64,000 nt of DNA, taken from Xiphydria camelus. Taxonomy: Eukaryota; Arthropoda; Insecta; Hymenoptera; Xiphydriidae. Of the stretch, positions 41,677 to 53,950 are shown piece by piece. The notes beneath the pieces were generated by a model, which did not search any database, was not told the DNA's origin, and was given only the letters and a program-made list of their open reading frames with translations. The stretch lies in assembly GCA_963678675.1 (NCBI GenBank), contig OY783193.1, forward strand, positions 31,277,082 to 31,341,081. Direction: 5' to 3'. The position numbers were made by a program, and so were the translations under genes. The number at the start of each line of letters is the position of its first letter. Positions within the stretch are counted from its first letter, which is position 1.

Positions 41677-42950
41677 TTGGGAATGTGGGATAAAGTGGGG
41701 AGCGCAAAGCGGGTAATTGTCAATAATTCACGTGCAGAACAGCGATATCTAAGAAAAACAGTATGAACTTAGTTAACAAAATGCCCTGGTGTAGTTTTGG
41801 ACGTTGCAGCTCAGTCTGACATTACATAGCGAAGTTATGGAACGCGCACCTACTTTTTTGGCTTTGATGTAAGAATCTTCTGTTATTACAGCACAAGTAA
41901 GTAATGAAAGAATTTTTCTGCACCAAAATTAGATACATGGTGTTGAAGGGAATTCTTTAGAGAACAAATGCAGCCTAAAATGGTATCGTAATGTTGATTT
42001 TTCATCAAATAACGAACTGTGAATTAAAAATGTGTATCAGGGGCAAAGTGGGGAGGAGGAAAGTGGGGAGTGGCAAAGCGAGAAGGTTTCAAGGCATTCT
42101 CTTACTGATATCGAATTAATTAATTATTAACGGGCGTGTTTCAGCATGGTCCAAAATTATTTAAGAAAGTCTTCTCAACAAAGATGGTTGGAAAAGGACA
42201 TGCAAGTTGTGGATCTTAGCGTTTGGCTGGTGTATGTGGCTCTCGCCTTTTTTAAGGTCGGGACACACATTACCGGGCCGTACCAGGGCCGAAGCACCGC
42301 CGAGTATCGTCCGTCGTCCGGCGGATGATCTGTAAAATAGAATCAAATGCTTTTGTTCTCACTTTACAGAGTCGTGACCGGGCGTCGCCAACGGACCGCC
42401 ACCGGGCCGGGCCAGTTAGTTCAGTTTTACTTTTTCACGGTGACGGTCCCGCCGCGCTTCTCTTGTTTCCGTAATTTACGTGTCTCAGTGCAATCAACCT
42501 AGCAGTTTTCAAGGCAACTGACGACTGACGGACATATGTGGTTCCTAGATACACGCGCCGTGCAAGAGTTCTGACCATTTCTTCCTCTTCGGCCGTGTTC
42601 GACCCTGGCACGGCCCGGTAATGTGTGTCCCAACCTTTATTCGCCTAATTTTCATTCGCTTGATTTATTCTCATTATTATTTTTCAATGTATATGTAACC
42701 GATTAGTGACAATAAATTGCTTTTAATTCCATCGACTATGATTTTTTGACCGGTCCCCACTTTGCCCCGCCCTTGGGGCAAAACGGGGAGAAAGTAGTTC
42801 TTTCGTTAACAGTATATTATATTCAGACGTTATTAAATATTACCATTTAAATATTTTTCACAAGAGCGATATCGATCAAGAGATACAAATTTTATTTACA
42901 ACTAAATTAACTTTCTTTATAGGGTCCCCACTTTGCCCCACATTCCCCTA
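41677..42950. mobile_element. pogo-type element, GGGAATGTGGG ends
   Basis: GGGAATGTGGGATAAAGTGG at the left pairs with the complement of CCCACTTTGCCCCACATTCC at the right. Internal CAAAGTGGGGAG words at 42040-42090 and GGGCAAAACGGGGAG near 42775 repeat the end sequence. There is no transposase ORF. Its centre holds a smaller MITE. Confidence 0.72.
42255..42636. mobile_element. PIF/Harbinger-type MITE, TTA duplication
   Basis: A 382-bp unit. GGGACACACATTACCGGGCC at the left pairs with GGCCCGGTAATGTGTGTCCC at the right, and TTA flanks both (42252-42254 and 42637-42639). It is GC-rich in the arms. This is the innermost of three nested elements. Confidence 0.85.
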
Positions 42951-43006
42951 TAGCGAGTGACGAAGGGTTAAAAAATGTATTATATAAAATACAAATTTTC
43001 CCGTGG

Positions 43007-43597
43007 TGTGCGGTTTTAAATTCTAAAAGTAACAGTGCCAAAGGGTTTAGGCTATTTTGATTACCATGTAAAAATGATGAAGAGCGAAGAAATTATTAGT
43101 TAAAACTCATTAACCGACCCGCTTTGCCTCCAAAAATGCTAAGATTTGTGAAGTAAGTAAGATGATTCTCTCAATTTCCATACTATAGACTCATATGTTT
43201 TAGGTCCATTTTTCCTGAACGTCAATTTGAAAATAACAGGCAGGATGGTAAACGTCTACTGAAAGCAAAAGCAGTCCCAGATTTGTTATTAGAGAAACCT
43301 GATGAAGACCACTTAGATGAATTAACGACAGTACCTAATTCTGCAACAATGCAACAATCAAAAAAGCGGAAATATAATAACCTCAATGATAAGAGTCAGT
43401 CACATAATGAGAATGTAGAAGTTAATGAAAATTTGGAAGCAGTACTTTATTATTTACTGGGTTCTGTTATCTTTAAAATTAAAAAACATTATGCGGTGTA
43501 TGATAATTGTTACAATATTGTTCACTGCAAATTTGGTGAAACTACTGCACTCAATAAAATTATAAAATTAAAAGAGTTTAAAAAGAAAATGTATTAA
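43007..43597 (+). pseudogene. THAP-domain protein fragment, broken
   Basis: Reads CAVLNSKSNSAKGFRLF, stop, LP.KNDEERRNY, stop, LKL, then KNAKICE at a perfect donor GTAAGTAAG (43153). After acceptor TTTTAG it resumes with a CH-F-type start and RQFENNRQDGKRLLKAKAVP, which ends the THAP zinc finger. The rest (43283-43597) is an unrecognised tail. The second zinc cysteine is replaced by Ser, there are two stops, and two one-base changes in A and T runs shift the frame. It may come from a P-like transposon or be a decayed host gene copy. Confidence 0.6.
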
Positions 43598-43790
43598 TTT
43601 ATCCCACATTAGAACTCTTCCAGCATATCTTCAAACTGGAAAAGTATTTGCGACTGCATGAGACCCAAGTGATTTCGAATTCTTTAAATCTCAATGATTT
43701 TATTACATGATTTGCTACAGAAAATACTTTAGATTATCCCAAATGTCATAACATAATATATAAAATTACTAAATTATTTCTTAAAACTCA

Positions 43791-43946
43791 TACAGACTGT
43801 CCCCCGCTATACACGCCAGCGTGGCGGGTTGCATATCGGTTGACGCCTCCGATCCGCTGCAGGGGCCATGCGCCTGTGTCTGGCGCAAGGCGGATAACCG
43901 ATATGCAACCCGCCACGCTGGCGTGTATTGAAAGGGACAGTCTGTA
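43791..43946 (-). mobile_element. Mariner-type MITE, copy 2, TA duplication
   Basis: Inverted copy of 18213-18377 with the same CAGACTGTCCC ends and GGCGGGTTGCATATCGG arms. The two copies are nearly identical outside a 9-bp length difference, so they moved recently compared with other elements here. Confidence 0.88.
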
Positions 43947-44162
43947 TACATTTTTTATTGTCAGCAAAATCCGTATCTATAAAGAATACTGATGTTAAAA
44001 GCAATCGCAGTGTAGCGATGCGTGCATCTGTGAAAAAATAAATACTATACCTATTACAATCCAAGTACCTAGTCTTAATTTTGATCTCATTCATTTAAAC
44101 TTCGCGCCTTTTCCGCCCCAAAATAGCGGACGATTGCGGTACTCTCTCTCTTTCCGTATATA

Positions 44163-44767
44163 GTGACTTTACTCACCTCGAATCAGAAAAGACAGCGTCT
44201 TAAACTTGAACAATTATTCCAGACTGCACTAGAATATCCTCCCTACAGGCCGAACTTATCGCCCTGCGATTATCATTTATTTGGACCATTGAAAGAAGCA
44301 CTCGGAGGCGAGAGATCTCACGACGATGTTGCTGTCGAAGCGTTCGTGCACAATTAGGTGGGCTGGCCAAAGCTGGACGTAGATGGCAGCTGTGAAATAG
44401 ACACCGCATTTTAACCGCGCAAATACAGATGATAGTATTTATTTATTATTTATTTTTACAATTTGGAACTACACACTGAAAAACCATGTTTTTTTGAGAT
44501 TCACTCCAAAAAATCGACAAGTACCCAAGGTAATTGTGTTCAGGAAAGGTTATGTTTTTAATTTTTCATTCAAAAGTTATAACTCGGTCGGTAAATACGA
44601 CAGAAACGGTGTTGTTCTCACTAGCACCAAAATTTACTAAATCCACCACCAGCCCTCCTAATTGGCTGGTGTCACAAACATCTTCATTCTACGAGAGCGG
44701 GATCAAAAAACTGCCTACCCGCTGGGAAAAATGTGTTTTTAAGTCAGGGGATTATGTAGAAAAATAA
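44163..44767 (+). pseudogene. Mariner-like transposase C-terminus, split
   Basis: 44210-44356 reads LEYPPYRPNLSPCDYHLFGP and LKEALGGE, the region of the last catalytic aspartate (SPCDYHLFG). At AVEAFVHN the frame stops. About 300 bp later, 44661-44767 resumes with NWLVSQTSSFYESGIKKLP and RWEKCVFKSGDYVEK, the usual end of mariner transposases. An insertion of about 300 bp with GGGCTGGCC and CCAGCCC ends therefore splits the gene. The N-terminal half is not adjacent. Confidence 0.8.
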
Positions 44768-44929
44768 ACCTATTTGTTTTCATTCTTCTAAAGTGTCGAT
44801 AAATTTATTTCATAAGATTCCGATTCATATTTGATTTACCCTCGTATATCAGAGCATGTCACTTTAATCATTAACGAGATGAGCGCTATCTTGGCTATCG
44901 GTATTACTACACTGAGAAAACACCGTCTT

Positions 44930-45100
44930 TATAGTAAATTGTACATACCTATACTTGATCATGGCGGAAGAAATATTTCTTTGAGTCAAGCAAATATTCG
45001 TTAGTTATTTATATCTACTTGGCCCAACGAAATATTCCTTTCGCCATAATCAAGTATACATTTAGGTATTAGCTACAAATAAACTCTTCTCTCGGTATAC
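44930..45100. repeat. TTGGCCCAA / AATCAAGTATACATT dispersed repeat
   Basis: Contains CTTGATCATGGCGGAAGAAA and, inverted, TTCGCCATAATCAAGTA. The same paired segments occur at 29570-29730 and singly at 7080-7170. Confidence 0.6.
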
Positions 45101-46430
45101 GAAATTACAAGACTCCACAACGGACGGGTGCGCCAACTGATATGCAACCGTTATACAGACTGGTGTATATTAAATCAAACACCTCTTATAATTCCCCAAT
45201 CTTTCCTTCCCCTCTGTCTCCTCCCTTGCGGTACGCAGCCGAATATGCCGCACGAGTAAACCGTATCGGCGTCGATCAAACACTAAAACGCGGGTATCCC
45301 TTAGTACAGATTTACCCGCTATCAAGAAGATTATCGATGAACGAGCCATATGCGGAACAAAATCGCGGGTCGGACGTATCGGATATGCAATTTAACCGGG
45401 TGAGAGAGAGTGCGTCTATATTCTCTTTTCCCCCTTTTACATCAGTCGCCACAAAAATCTAGCCGCAATTCCTCGCGACGTTCAATCTCAAAATGCGAGG
45501 CTAATCCCGAGGGATGCGACCTCGCCTCCCAATTTTACTCGTCCGCCCTCCCTCTTCCTACGCTGTTCTCCTCTGCCGGGCGTTAGGTTAGCGGCGTCGC
45601 GCGCTTATATTTCGCGTTAGCGAACAAAAGTTGTTCCGCCAGTTTCAGAGCGACGCAATTTGATGCATCGCCGCGAGGGAGGAGGAACTCGCTATTATAC
45701 TTACACAACGTCGCTGCTATTTCTCAACGCGGCTGCAGTCCGTGCAGCCGTACGATCGAGGATATCACGTCTCATGTACGGCGCTAGGAAATATACGAGC
45801 CCACCCCCCCCCCCCCCCCCCCCCCACGCCTGGCGAGTGCGCACCCGCCGAACGGTAGGACGAGCTAAAGGAGGAGCGGGGAAGACGCGAGAGTCTATCC
45901 GATCGCAGCTTTTCCCGTTCCAATAAAACCGACGAACGCGTCGTATATCAACGATCGACGGTTACGGCACGGCGAGAGAGAATTTGTTTGATTCGAACGA
46001 ATATCGCGCGTCGCACTGTCTTGTGGTTAGTCGAAAAACGTGGGAATAACGTATGTATAATAGTTGGAAATATCGTCGATGTATAAACGATTCTAACGCA
46101 CCGGTCTACATAAAATTTTGCAAACACTTGCCAACACCTGGCATGGTCATGCACCGTTAAAAGAATTTGTAAATTTACTATAGATACCTATATTTTTTAT
46201 ACAAAAGTATTATGAAATTGCAAATTAAGCGCAGTAATATGAATCATTATGAATTATTTACAATTTCCGAAAAGTTTTGTATGTTATAGTCTTTGCTGAA
46301 AAGATGCTTCATTTTTGGAACATTTGAAGTGGTTTTGTAATAAATTTAAATCAAATCTGTAATAAACTTAATTGTTTCAATTGCGTATAGTAATTTTAAC
46401 ATAACGTGTTTCAGAATAAAAATTGAAAAA
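45101..46430. other. CpG-rich stretch without an assigned gene
   Basis: 45480-45960 is CpG-rich with a TTAGGTTAGCGGCGTCGCG patch and a run of 22 C (45804-45825). ORFs at 45142 and 45660 show no known domain. It may contain a promoter or an untranslated first exon. No splice-supported coding exon is seen. Confidence 0.4.
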
Positions 46431-47127
46431 CCGCTCCGGTTTGACCGCAGCGTGTGACACCGCGTATTCACCTGCGTATGTTTTCACTTCCATCCGGTTG
46501 TCCATTCATCCCGCCGTGTCGTAGCACGATGCGGCAGGGTCCAGCGGGTGCGGCAGCGCCGGACAGTGTGACACCTCTCATTTAAAACCGCGTGATGTTA
46601 CCACAGCGGCAGAACCGGACCATGTGACATCAGTCTAACGCGTTTTTCCTTTTTCTTGAAAAACTTTAGTTTTAAAACTCGCAACGTTTCGGAAATACAC
46701 ACTTTATATGTTACTACCTACAGCGGAAAAATTAGATAATTAAAATTGTACTTGCCACTGAAATAATTGCATTTATGTATTAGCGTATAAAATATATCTT
46801 CCCTAACAATTTGGACATTTCAGCGACTGACGATTGGAATCTCATCGATGCCAGTTTTTCACGACTTCACAATTTGGCCGTTTCAATTTTTTTAATGCAG
46901 AGGTAAGACTTAATACAATATTGAGAAAAAAATTACTTGGTGAATTTAATGAAAATTAAATTTACTTCAGAAACAATGCATTCCGTAATCAGTGTGTGCA
47001 TGATGCGTAATATATCTATTCACAAAAAAACTACTCCCGTATTTTCGGAACAGCGCAATCGTAGCACCGAATTCACCAGCACAGAGTACAACACAAAGCG
47101 AACTACATTCTTTTCACTGTTATTACT

Positions 47128-48124
47128 CCCACATAGCACATTAATTTCCGTAAGAAATCCATAGGACTTCCACAATAGTTTACAGTAGGACTTCCATGAT
47201 GGAACTCCGCAGGAATATCCTTAATGGGCGCTAGTTCGAAATGCAAGGGACTTCCATTTTGGATGTTCTTCGGAGGTCCTATATGAATATAATGCAGAAG
47301 ACTATAAATGGAAATTATAATTGGTTTCCAATAATCATTTTTCTATTTTTATTTCAGAAACATACTGTTTTCTAAACGTACGAGTAAAAATGTGAGTAAA
47401 AATGTGGTAGTTAGGTATAGGTATTTATTCGAAACTTGTTATAAATTCATATTCGCGTTTATTTCAGTTACTTGTTTTCTCTTAGGATACGTAGGTAACT
47501 CGGTATAACAATTAGGAAAAATGTAATTGAAAATCATGAAAATAATCAACGTATCTTAACATCAGTTTGAAAGGACGTAACTACCGAGATGAGAACAACG
47601 AAATGAGTCGTGCCTTTTCCCACTTGGCATCATGAGTTATTACTTTAAAACTGTGGCGTTTAGATATACATAATGAACAATTAACAATTGTTTTATGTCT
47701 CTCGACACCAAAAAATCTTGATTAAGAATTTTTTTCATAAAATGAAAAATGATGAAAAGAAACGAGACATAGGTACCTACACGGTAAGTTAATTGAAACT
47801 CCGTATAGGTGGCTGCTATGCTGCTGCCGACCTTCTACCGACATTTTACTACCATGGCAGTAACAAGGATAAAATGTCATTGATAGGATGTCATATGAAA
47901 GTTAAATTCGAAATCAATTAATGCATAGAGTTCAGTTCTCGATACGAGAATAGGTACCTATGTGGATATACTCATACTATTGAAACCCTCACATGAAACT
48001 CAAATCTTAATGTCTATTTACGGAATTCTTATAAAATTCCTCTGAATTTCCACGTTCGGAAGTACCCTGCACAGAAGTCATGGAAATCCCTAGAATATCA
48101 ATGGGAAATTCTATGGTATGTGGG
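47128..48124. mobile_element. TIR element with GGAARTCC words
   Basis: CCCACATAGCACA on the left pairs with the complement of GGTATGTGGG on the right. In the outer 150 bp the words GGACTTCC, GGAAATCC and AGGAATATCC recur in both orientations. The interior is A+T-rich with GTAGGTACCTA motifs and no ORF. Confidence 0.6.
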
Positions 48125-49137
48125 CTGGGTCATTCCATGCCAAATCTCTGTCCATTTTTGGAGTAAATTTTCAATTTTCTTCAAATTTTGATATGTTATT
48201 ATCAATTGTATTGCAAATACAGATGACAAGCGATTATTGAAAATTTTCAAGAATATAAAAATTATACCTAACACTTAAAAATGTTAGAATCAATTTGTGG
48301 TACAAAATTATAGCATTAAAAGCAAAAGTCGCAGCTTAATAGAATTTAGCATACTCATGCGCTTATATTTTATACGAAAAATAAGAAATATGAAGAAAAT
48401 TAATAATTCATACTTTTTCTAATAATTTTTGTAATTCCTTTTTTTAGGTCTCGCCACTTTTTAAAAATCTGAAAGGATGAGCGTGATGCTACGCCCATGT
48501 TTTTTCCGACTATCGAATAAAAAGCACGATCATTTTATAAACAAATTTGTAATTATTTTTAATAGTAGCGCAAGTTCTTTGATTGGCGGCTCGTGTTCAG
48601 CTACTCGTACGCGTTCGCCTACGTGCCACGTAAGGGTATCTTCAATGTCCATGTTGTTAAACAATAAATTGTAGATTTGGCGTGGAATGACCCAGAATTT
48701 TTTATGAAATCACAAATAACGGAAATAAACAGGATGACTATCCTGATTGGTATACCCTGTATACACGTTCCATCGTGTGTTTCCCTTGTAAAAGTGCAAA
48801 TACACGAGCTCGTACTATGAACTGCCATTGGAAACTTATATTCATTTTTAGCTTACTGTTTTCAATTTTCTTTGTCAGATATTATTTTTACTTACTGTTC
48901 ATCTATAAACATACACTTTAGAGCATTTTACATTCGCTGAAAAAAACACACTACAATGCACGCGCGCGCACTTTTACAAGGGAAAGAACGCTATTAATGA
49001 ACACGTGATTGAGTCTTTGTTAGACCATAATTTTGAACGTAGGCGGGTAAAATTTCCGACCGATCCACAAGATTCAAAATCATAATACGATTCGCATCTC
49101 ACGAGCGATAAAAACGTACGTACTAGCAGCCCATTAG
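48125..49137. other. Stretch without a gene, one small inverted repeat
   Basis: CCCTTGTAAAAGTGC near 48782 pairs with its complement near 48970, bounding about 200 bp. No coding exon is supported. Confidence 0.4.
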
Positions 49138-49380
49138 CCCAGATAACACACTTGTCCGAGACACATCTAAAAGACGTTTTTTTTGGGGGGATTCCTTTGC
49201 GGGCGTACGAAAAGTAAACTTAAAGACAACTATTCGTAAATCTGCAAAGGTGACTATTTACAATCACCGAAAAGACGTCTACTTTAGGACACGGACACGC
49301 CGGAACGTCTAAAAGAAAACTTACGAACACGCCGGAGATGTCTAAAAGCCGGAGAGAAAAATATACCTAGTAGAGATTTG
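49138..49380 (+). repeat. AGACGT word array with CCCAGATAACACAC end
   Basis: CCCAGATAACACAC is followed by CTAAAAGACG, GACGTCT, GAACGTCTAAAAG and GATGTCTAAAAG words up to 49350. The terminus resembles those at 47128 and 63120. Only one end was found. Confidence 0.5.
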
Positions 49381-52300
49381 ACTAAATCGGCAGTTACGAG
49401 TGAGGGAATGCAGATCTGATTACTTGAACTAATAATTGACTCGAATGGACTACAGCCTGTTTCCTTCAAATGTTTCCTTCATTATAACCAAATTTATTAG
49501 TCGGGGTAACTAAGTAATTCTGCATTTTCCCACCCGTAAACGCAGATTTATTGGAATATACCATTTTTTTCTCTCAGTGTAGACACGATTGGCGGTACCT
49601 ACACTTAAAGACACCCGTGACTCTTTGTAGAAATCTTTTCGGTAACTTTCGATTGACTCATTGTCAGTAGTATTATATAACTGGGGGTTGTACGGCCGAC
49701 CACGTGACAAGAGACACGATTCACCCATTTCAAACGGCAAAATTTCTCCGACACGCGTAATACAGATATATAGATTGAAATAAATTAAGGGAAAGAGAGA
49801 GTAAAAAAGACAGAGTATCAAGTTCGCACGTGATGGAGTAGATACGAAGTAGCCTTTCGGAAGAGCCGGTGTTTTCGCAGCCAGCTCTCCATCCCTCCAG
49901 ATAAACACTTTCGGAGAACGAGCGCGGGAACAACGAGACCCGCCGCGTATCCAGTGTGTCGAAGGTTATTAGTATAGAAGGCAGAGGCGAGAAGGAAACG
50001 GTCCGACGCCGACGGGGGGTTCTCCGCCAGTCTTTCATCTTCTTCTTCTTCCCCTTCCTCCCTCGTTTCCCAGCCTCATCGAAGGGAGACCCTGATTCGA
50101 AATCAGTATCGATAGCGGTAATTCGGCAGCCGGGATGGTGGGGCGAGGTGAACGAGAGCCGCGCTGGGAACAAGGACGGCTATGTCCTCGTTTTTGTTGC
50201 TCGCGGAATACCTCCCGGAGTTATGGAAGAGCGTGGGGTGAGACTCGACTTTTCGAACTGTCCTCTACGTGGTCTGATTTTGAATGCTCTCTTTGCGCGA
50301 GAAAGAGGTCGAGGGGACACGACGGCGAGCGAGCGGAAGGGGCGGTTTCAAGCCCGAACGAATAATCGAGCGCCCCTTCGAGGGACCATTTCAAAATCGA
50401 GACGTCCTCACCGCCCACCTTCGAACAATAGCCCTTGGTATGCGCGAGGCAATCGACGAATGATCGATGGAGCTAACTTCGAGTACTCGAACCGATTCGA
50501 TCAACGGCGCGTTTCCTGCAGCTTCTTGTTCCTCGCTCGCTCTGTCATCTCGTAGATGGGTGCAGCGCATTGCGATGGCTTACACGCGAAATATTTCGCA
50601 GTGCGGGATAATCTATAGCGCGTCTCCGATATTTTCGCGAAATAAATGTATACTCTCTCTCTCTACTGGACTTCACCTATACCATCCTCCCTTCCCTTCC
50701 ATCTCACGAAAAGCTGCCTCATTTCTTACTCGCCATAACTACCCCCCAGTTCCCCGTATTCGCGAATTTCAGCTCGCTTTGTCGCTCGTACTGCCTATAT
50801 TTCCGCGTGGCAGGTAGTGGCCGCGAGGGACGATGGCGGGCGGCTGAGATAGCGGGATCTTGGGCCATATCAATAATTTCGGCTTTTTTCATAGGGCGCC
50901 CAATTCCCGCAATACGCGGAACGAATCTCGATAAACATTCGAACGGGAAACTTTGCCGATCGTTCCGATGCAAACGAGACAGCGCGAGAAACGTGTTATG
51001 CGAGGGAAATATTTGCTACGAAAATTATTCGCCGTTCCATTCGGCCCATCCACTCATTCCGGGCGTGGAATGGGGAAGGAACTTTCAATGCGACTCGCGA
51101 TACAATACACCCGCCTGCTACGCAGACGATATACCTACTCGTTGTGTTTGATTGATTTCTCCTATCGGGTACTCTTCCTGCCGCAATTCTATTCTCGCGT
51201 GAAACACTTTTGAAAACTAGTTAAGGCCGAGATAACGTGTTCTCGTAATTTTCCGGTCGCCACTTACGTAGCATTTACGAGCGTGTCACACTTTCCTCAT
51301 TTTTAGGCGTAGAAAATAGGACATGTTTGCGGTGTCACGGCATCACGCGTGTAATTTGAGTGCGGCATGAAAGACGCGTTCTACATAATTATGTATTTAA
51401 CCACAACCGCCTTTGTTTTTCGCATCCGCCGTAATAGACCTTCGTCCCCTCACCCCTTTGGTTTCATCCCCGCGAGCTTATGATCACCCCCTATGATCCG
51501 TCCAAATATTTCTCACGTTCGTGATAATACCGGAAACGGTGGATCGCCCAAACGATGAGTGAACTGAAAAGTTTTATTAAAATCTTTATTTTTCGTTTCC
51601 TCATTTTTTTCATAGCGTTCTCCTAAATAATAATTAATGTAACCTAATACGAAAATCTGGAGTAAGAGAGAAAATATAATATTATACTTGAACTTTGTAA
51701 CGCCAAATTAGTAGTGACAGTATACATTGGGGATAAGAGTAAATCCGTGGATAATTCTAAGCTTATAGATCGATGACGGGACGATTGATGTCGCTATCAG
51801 TCGGTTGGTTAAGTATGAATCTGTGTACGCGGATAGGTAGTTAGCTAAATAGCGTCTAAGAGCGAAGGGACGGAGAGCACCGCGCACGGAGCCGGAGTCG
51901 TCTCTGTAAGGAGCAATTAATATTCGAGTAATTTACACGGCGTCCTAATACGGGGCATTATGGGACACCAAAGAATTGTTCCCAAATTTGTATCATTAAC
52001 AACGAGAACGAATTTCCAGCTCAATAAGGGGCTGGACTCTCGTCACTCGCGACCCCGAATCCGAGAAACTGTCCGTTGATTCTCTCCGGCCGTTCTTTCT
52101 CCGACACCATTGAATTGGAATACAATATAATATGCGTATGAATATTGCACCATACACATGACAGAACGCACGAGATCTACGTCCTAAATCCATGGGAGAT
52201 GGAAGGCAGGAGGGGCATTGCCGTTCGGGCCACGCGGTTAAGGCGAAGCGGAAACGACCGACGACGGAAATTCGCGACACAATCGCTCAGTGATTCACTT

Positions 52301-53640
52301 TCATTCATTCTTTCATTCTCTCGGTATCAGCGCTGAAGTCATGGATTTTTACACTTTTATACAATCACGTCGAAGGAGCCGGCATTGCCCGCCGTTCTTT
52401 CCTCGCAGCGTCGGTCGGTCCCCGTTTCGCACTACCCACGTGCCCCCGTGCTATAAACAAGGAATTTACAATCACATCAATTATTCGACTCATCAATCGC
52501 GCACATTTCTTTGTCAACTTATTTAAACATTCGTTGAAAACTTAGAAGTAATATTTTTTGCCACAAGTATCGTATGTATATACCTACTTCGTCAAGCTTC
52601 GGTAATCATTCGGATTGCAATACCCTTCATTGAAAAAAGTTCTCTCTACAGTTCGTACCTGCAAATACGTAAAAAGAAAACTGATTAATAAATGCATCGA
52701 ATGGTGGGAGGGGAACATTAAACACTAAACCACAATAACAACGGCGACACTACGACACGTCGTTTACGCGATCGGTTTTTACATCGTAACACACGTTCTG
52801 CCCGAACGCTGCGTGAAATGTGTACAAAAGGATCTCTACCGATATATTCGAATCACAATGTACAACTCGCCCTCTTCCCCGTTCCATAGAACTTTCAATA
52901 TACAATTTCAAAGGAACGGTCTCTCGGTATAAATGGCACGTACATACGCGACCAAATCTCCTCTCGTGCTGCATTCCGTCTCTGTTTCTCTCGAACAGGG
53001 AACTTAAAATATGCTTCACACTCTTTCAAACTAGAGTCATTTTGTAAGACCGCTGTGTGAAAAACTGCTTGACAGTAGTACAGTTATATGGTTGTTACGC
53101 ATACTTTTATAGGAACTCAACAAAATAACGTCGAAAGCAATTCCAATTTAAAGATGCGATCATCATGAACGGTTCTTCACATCGACTCGATATCACACCC
53201 GATACACAAATCCCAATATAACTCGCACTAACTGATACGAAGAATATTACGTTCCTCCACATTTAACTCTCATAAACTATCAGACTTTTGATATAGTTTT
53301 TTGCAGAAGAAATACCAAAAAAAAATTCATTTTACAATAAGAAGCCTGCGTTTGAACGTGAATGAAATGTTTCCAAACCAGTATCAAAATTGTCTATAGA
53401 TGAACGCGCAGTTCTTAAAAAAATAATCGCTACCGCGAGTTTTCCATAGATACATTCCTTAGAGAAAGAAAGGTTGCTTCCTAAAAATTCATTCCCTCTG
53501 TTACAGGCGGTAACTCTCAAAATAAATGTATCTCGCGTTGATTGCGCACTTAACTGGCTTCAATAATTCGTGCGTACTATAAAGCGTATCTGTAATGTAT
53601 TCTTGCGCGTTTAAGGATTATATTATGATAGATTTGTTCA
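49381..53640. other. 4-kb stretch, CpG-rich, no supported gene
   Basis: 49900-51200 and 51850-52450 are CpG-rich and unlike transposon DNA, with many overlapping ORFs on both strands (up to 199 codons at 49956-50555). None shows a domain or a convincing exon structure. They could be promoters, untranslated exons or a long 3'UTR of a host gene extending outside the window. No transposon termini were recognised here, which makes it the least invaded part of the window. Confidence 0.4.
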
Positions 53641-53849
53641 TTTCAGTACCTTCGTCTCCATCATCGACACTGGCTCCACGTCGAGACTTCCGGAGAACGA
53701 GAAATAGGCATGTTCACAACTTTTTGTACAGCTGTTTAAAGTGCATGAATCGGAAGTAATGTAGGTAAAAAATGGGTCATTAAAATAATGTTTTTCCAGT
53801 ATTTTTGAGATGTTAAAAAAGGCATTCGTTTTAAAGCGTCGCACTTTCA

Positions 53850-53950
53850 CCGCCATTTTAACTGACCAATCAGAGTCGGGGAACAGATTCTCCACCATTC
53901 ACAAACCCGGGTTTGGGCCCTTGCCAGTGGCTTTAGTGACGTCACTAAGG
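53850..53950. promoter_or_regulatory. CCAAT-box and CRE-like sites
   Basis: GACCAATCAGAG near 53863 and the palindromic GTGACGTCAC near 53937 lie within 90 bp of each other beside CGCCATTTTAACTG. Such a combination is common in insect core promoters. No transcript could be placed next to it. An ORF on the - strand (53638-53898) starts inside it and is unassigned. Confidence 0.35.

Larger units (their letters stand above)
41293..42971. mobile_element. TIR element with TTAA duplication, host of two insertions
   Basis: TTAACCCTTCGTCGCTCGCTA at the left pairs with TAGCGAGTGACGAAGGGTTAA at the right, and TTAA flanks both. A TTAA site is typical of piggyBac-type and some other elements. The interior left part (41330-41530) is CpG-rich. 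A pogo-type element occupies most of the right part. Confidence 0.7.

Noticed and set aside
45660..45926. 88-codon ORF with a poly-Pro run
   Set aside because: The proline run is the 22-C homopolymer, and no other coding evidence is present.
49956..50555. 199-codon ORF on the + strand
   Set aside because: The region is CpG-rich with long ORFs in several frames on both strands. No domain, splice sites or codon pattern favours this one.
53638..53898. 86-codon - strand ORF starting MVENLFPDSDW
   Set aside because: No domain is recognised and the region holds CCAAT and CRE-like promoter words. It could be a real first exon, but nothing downstream supports it.
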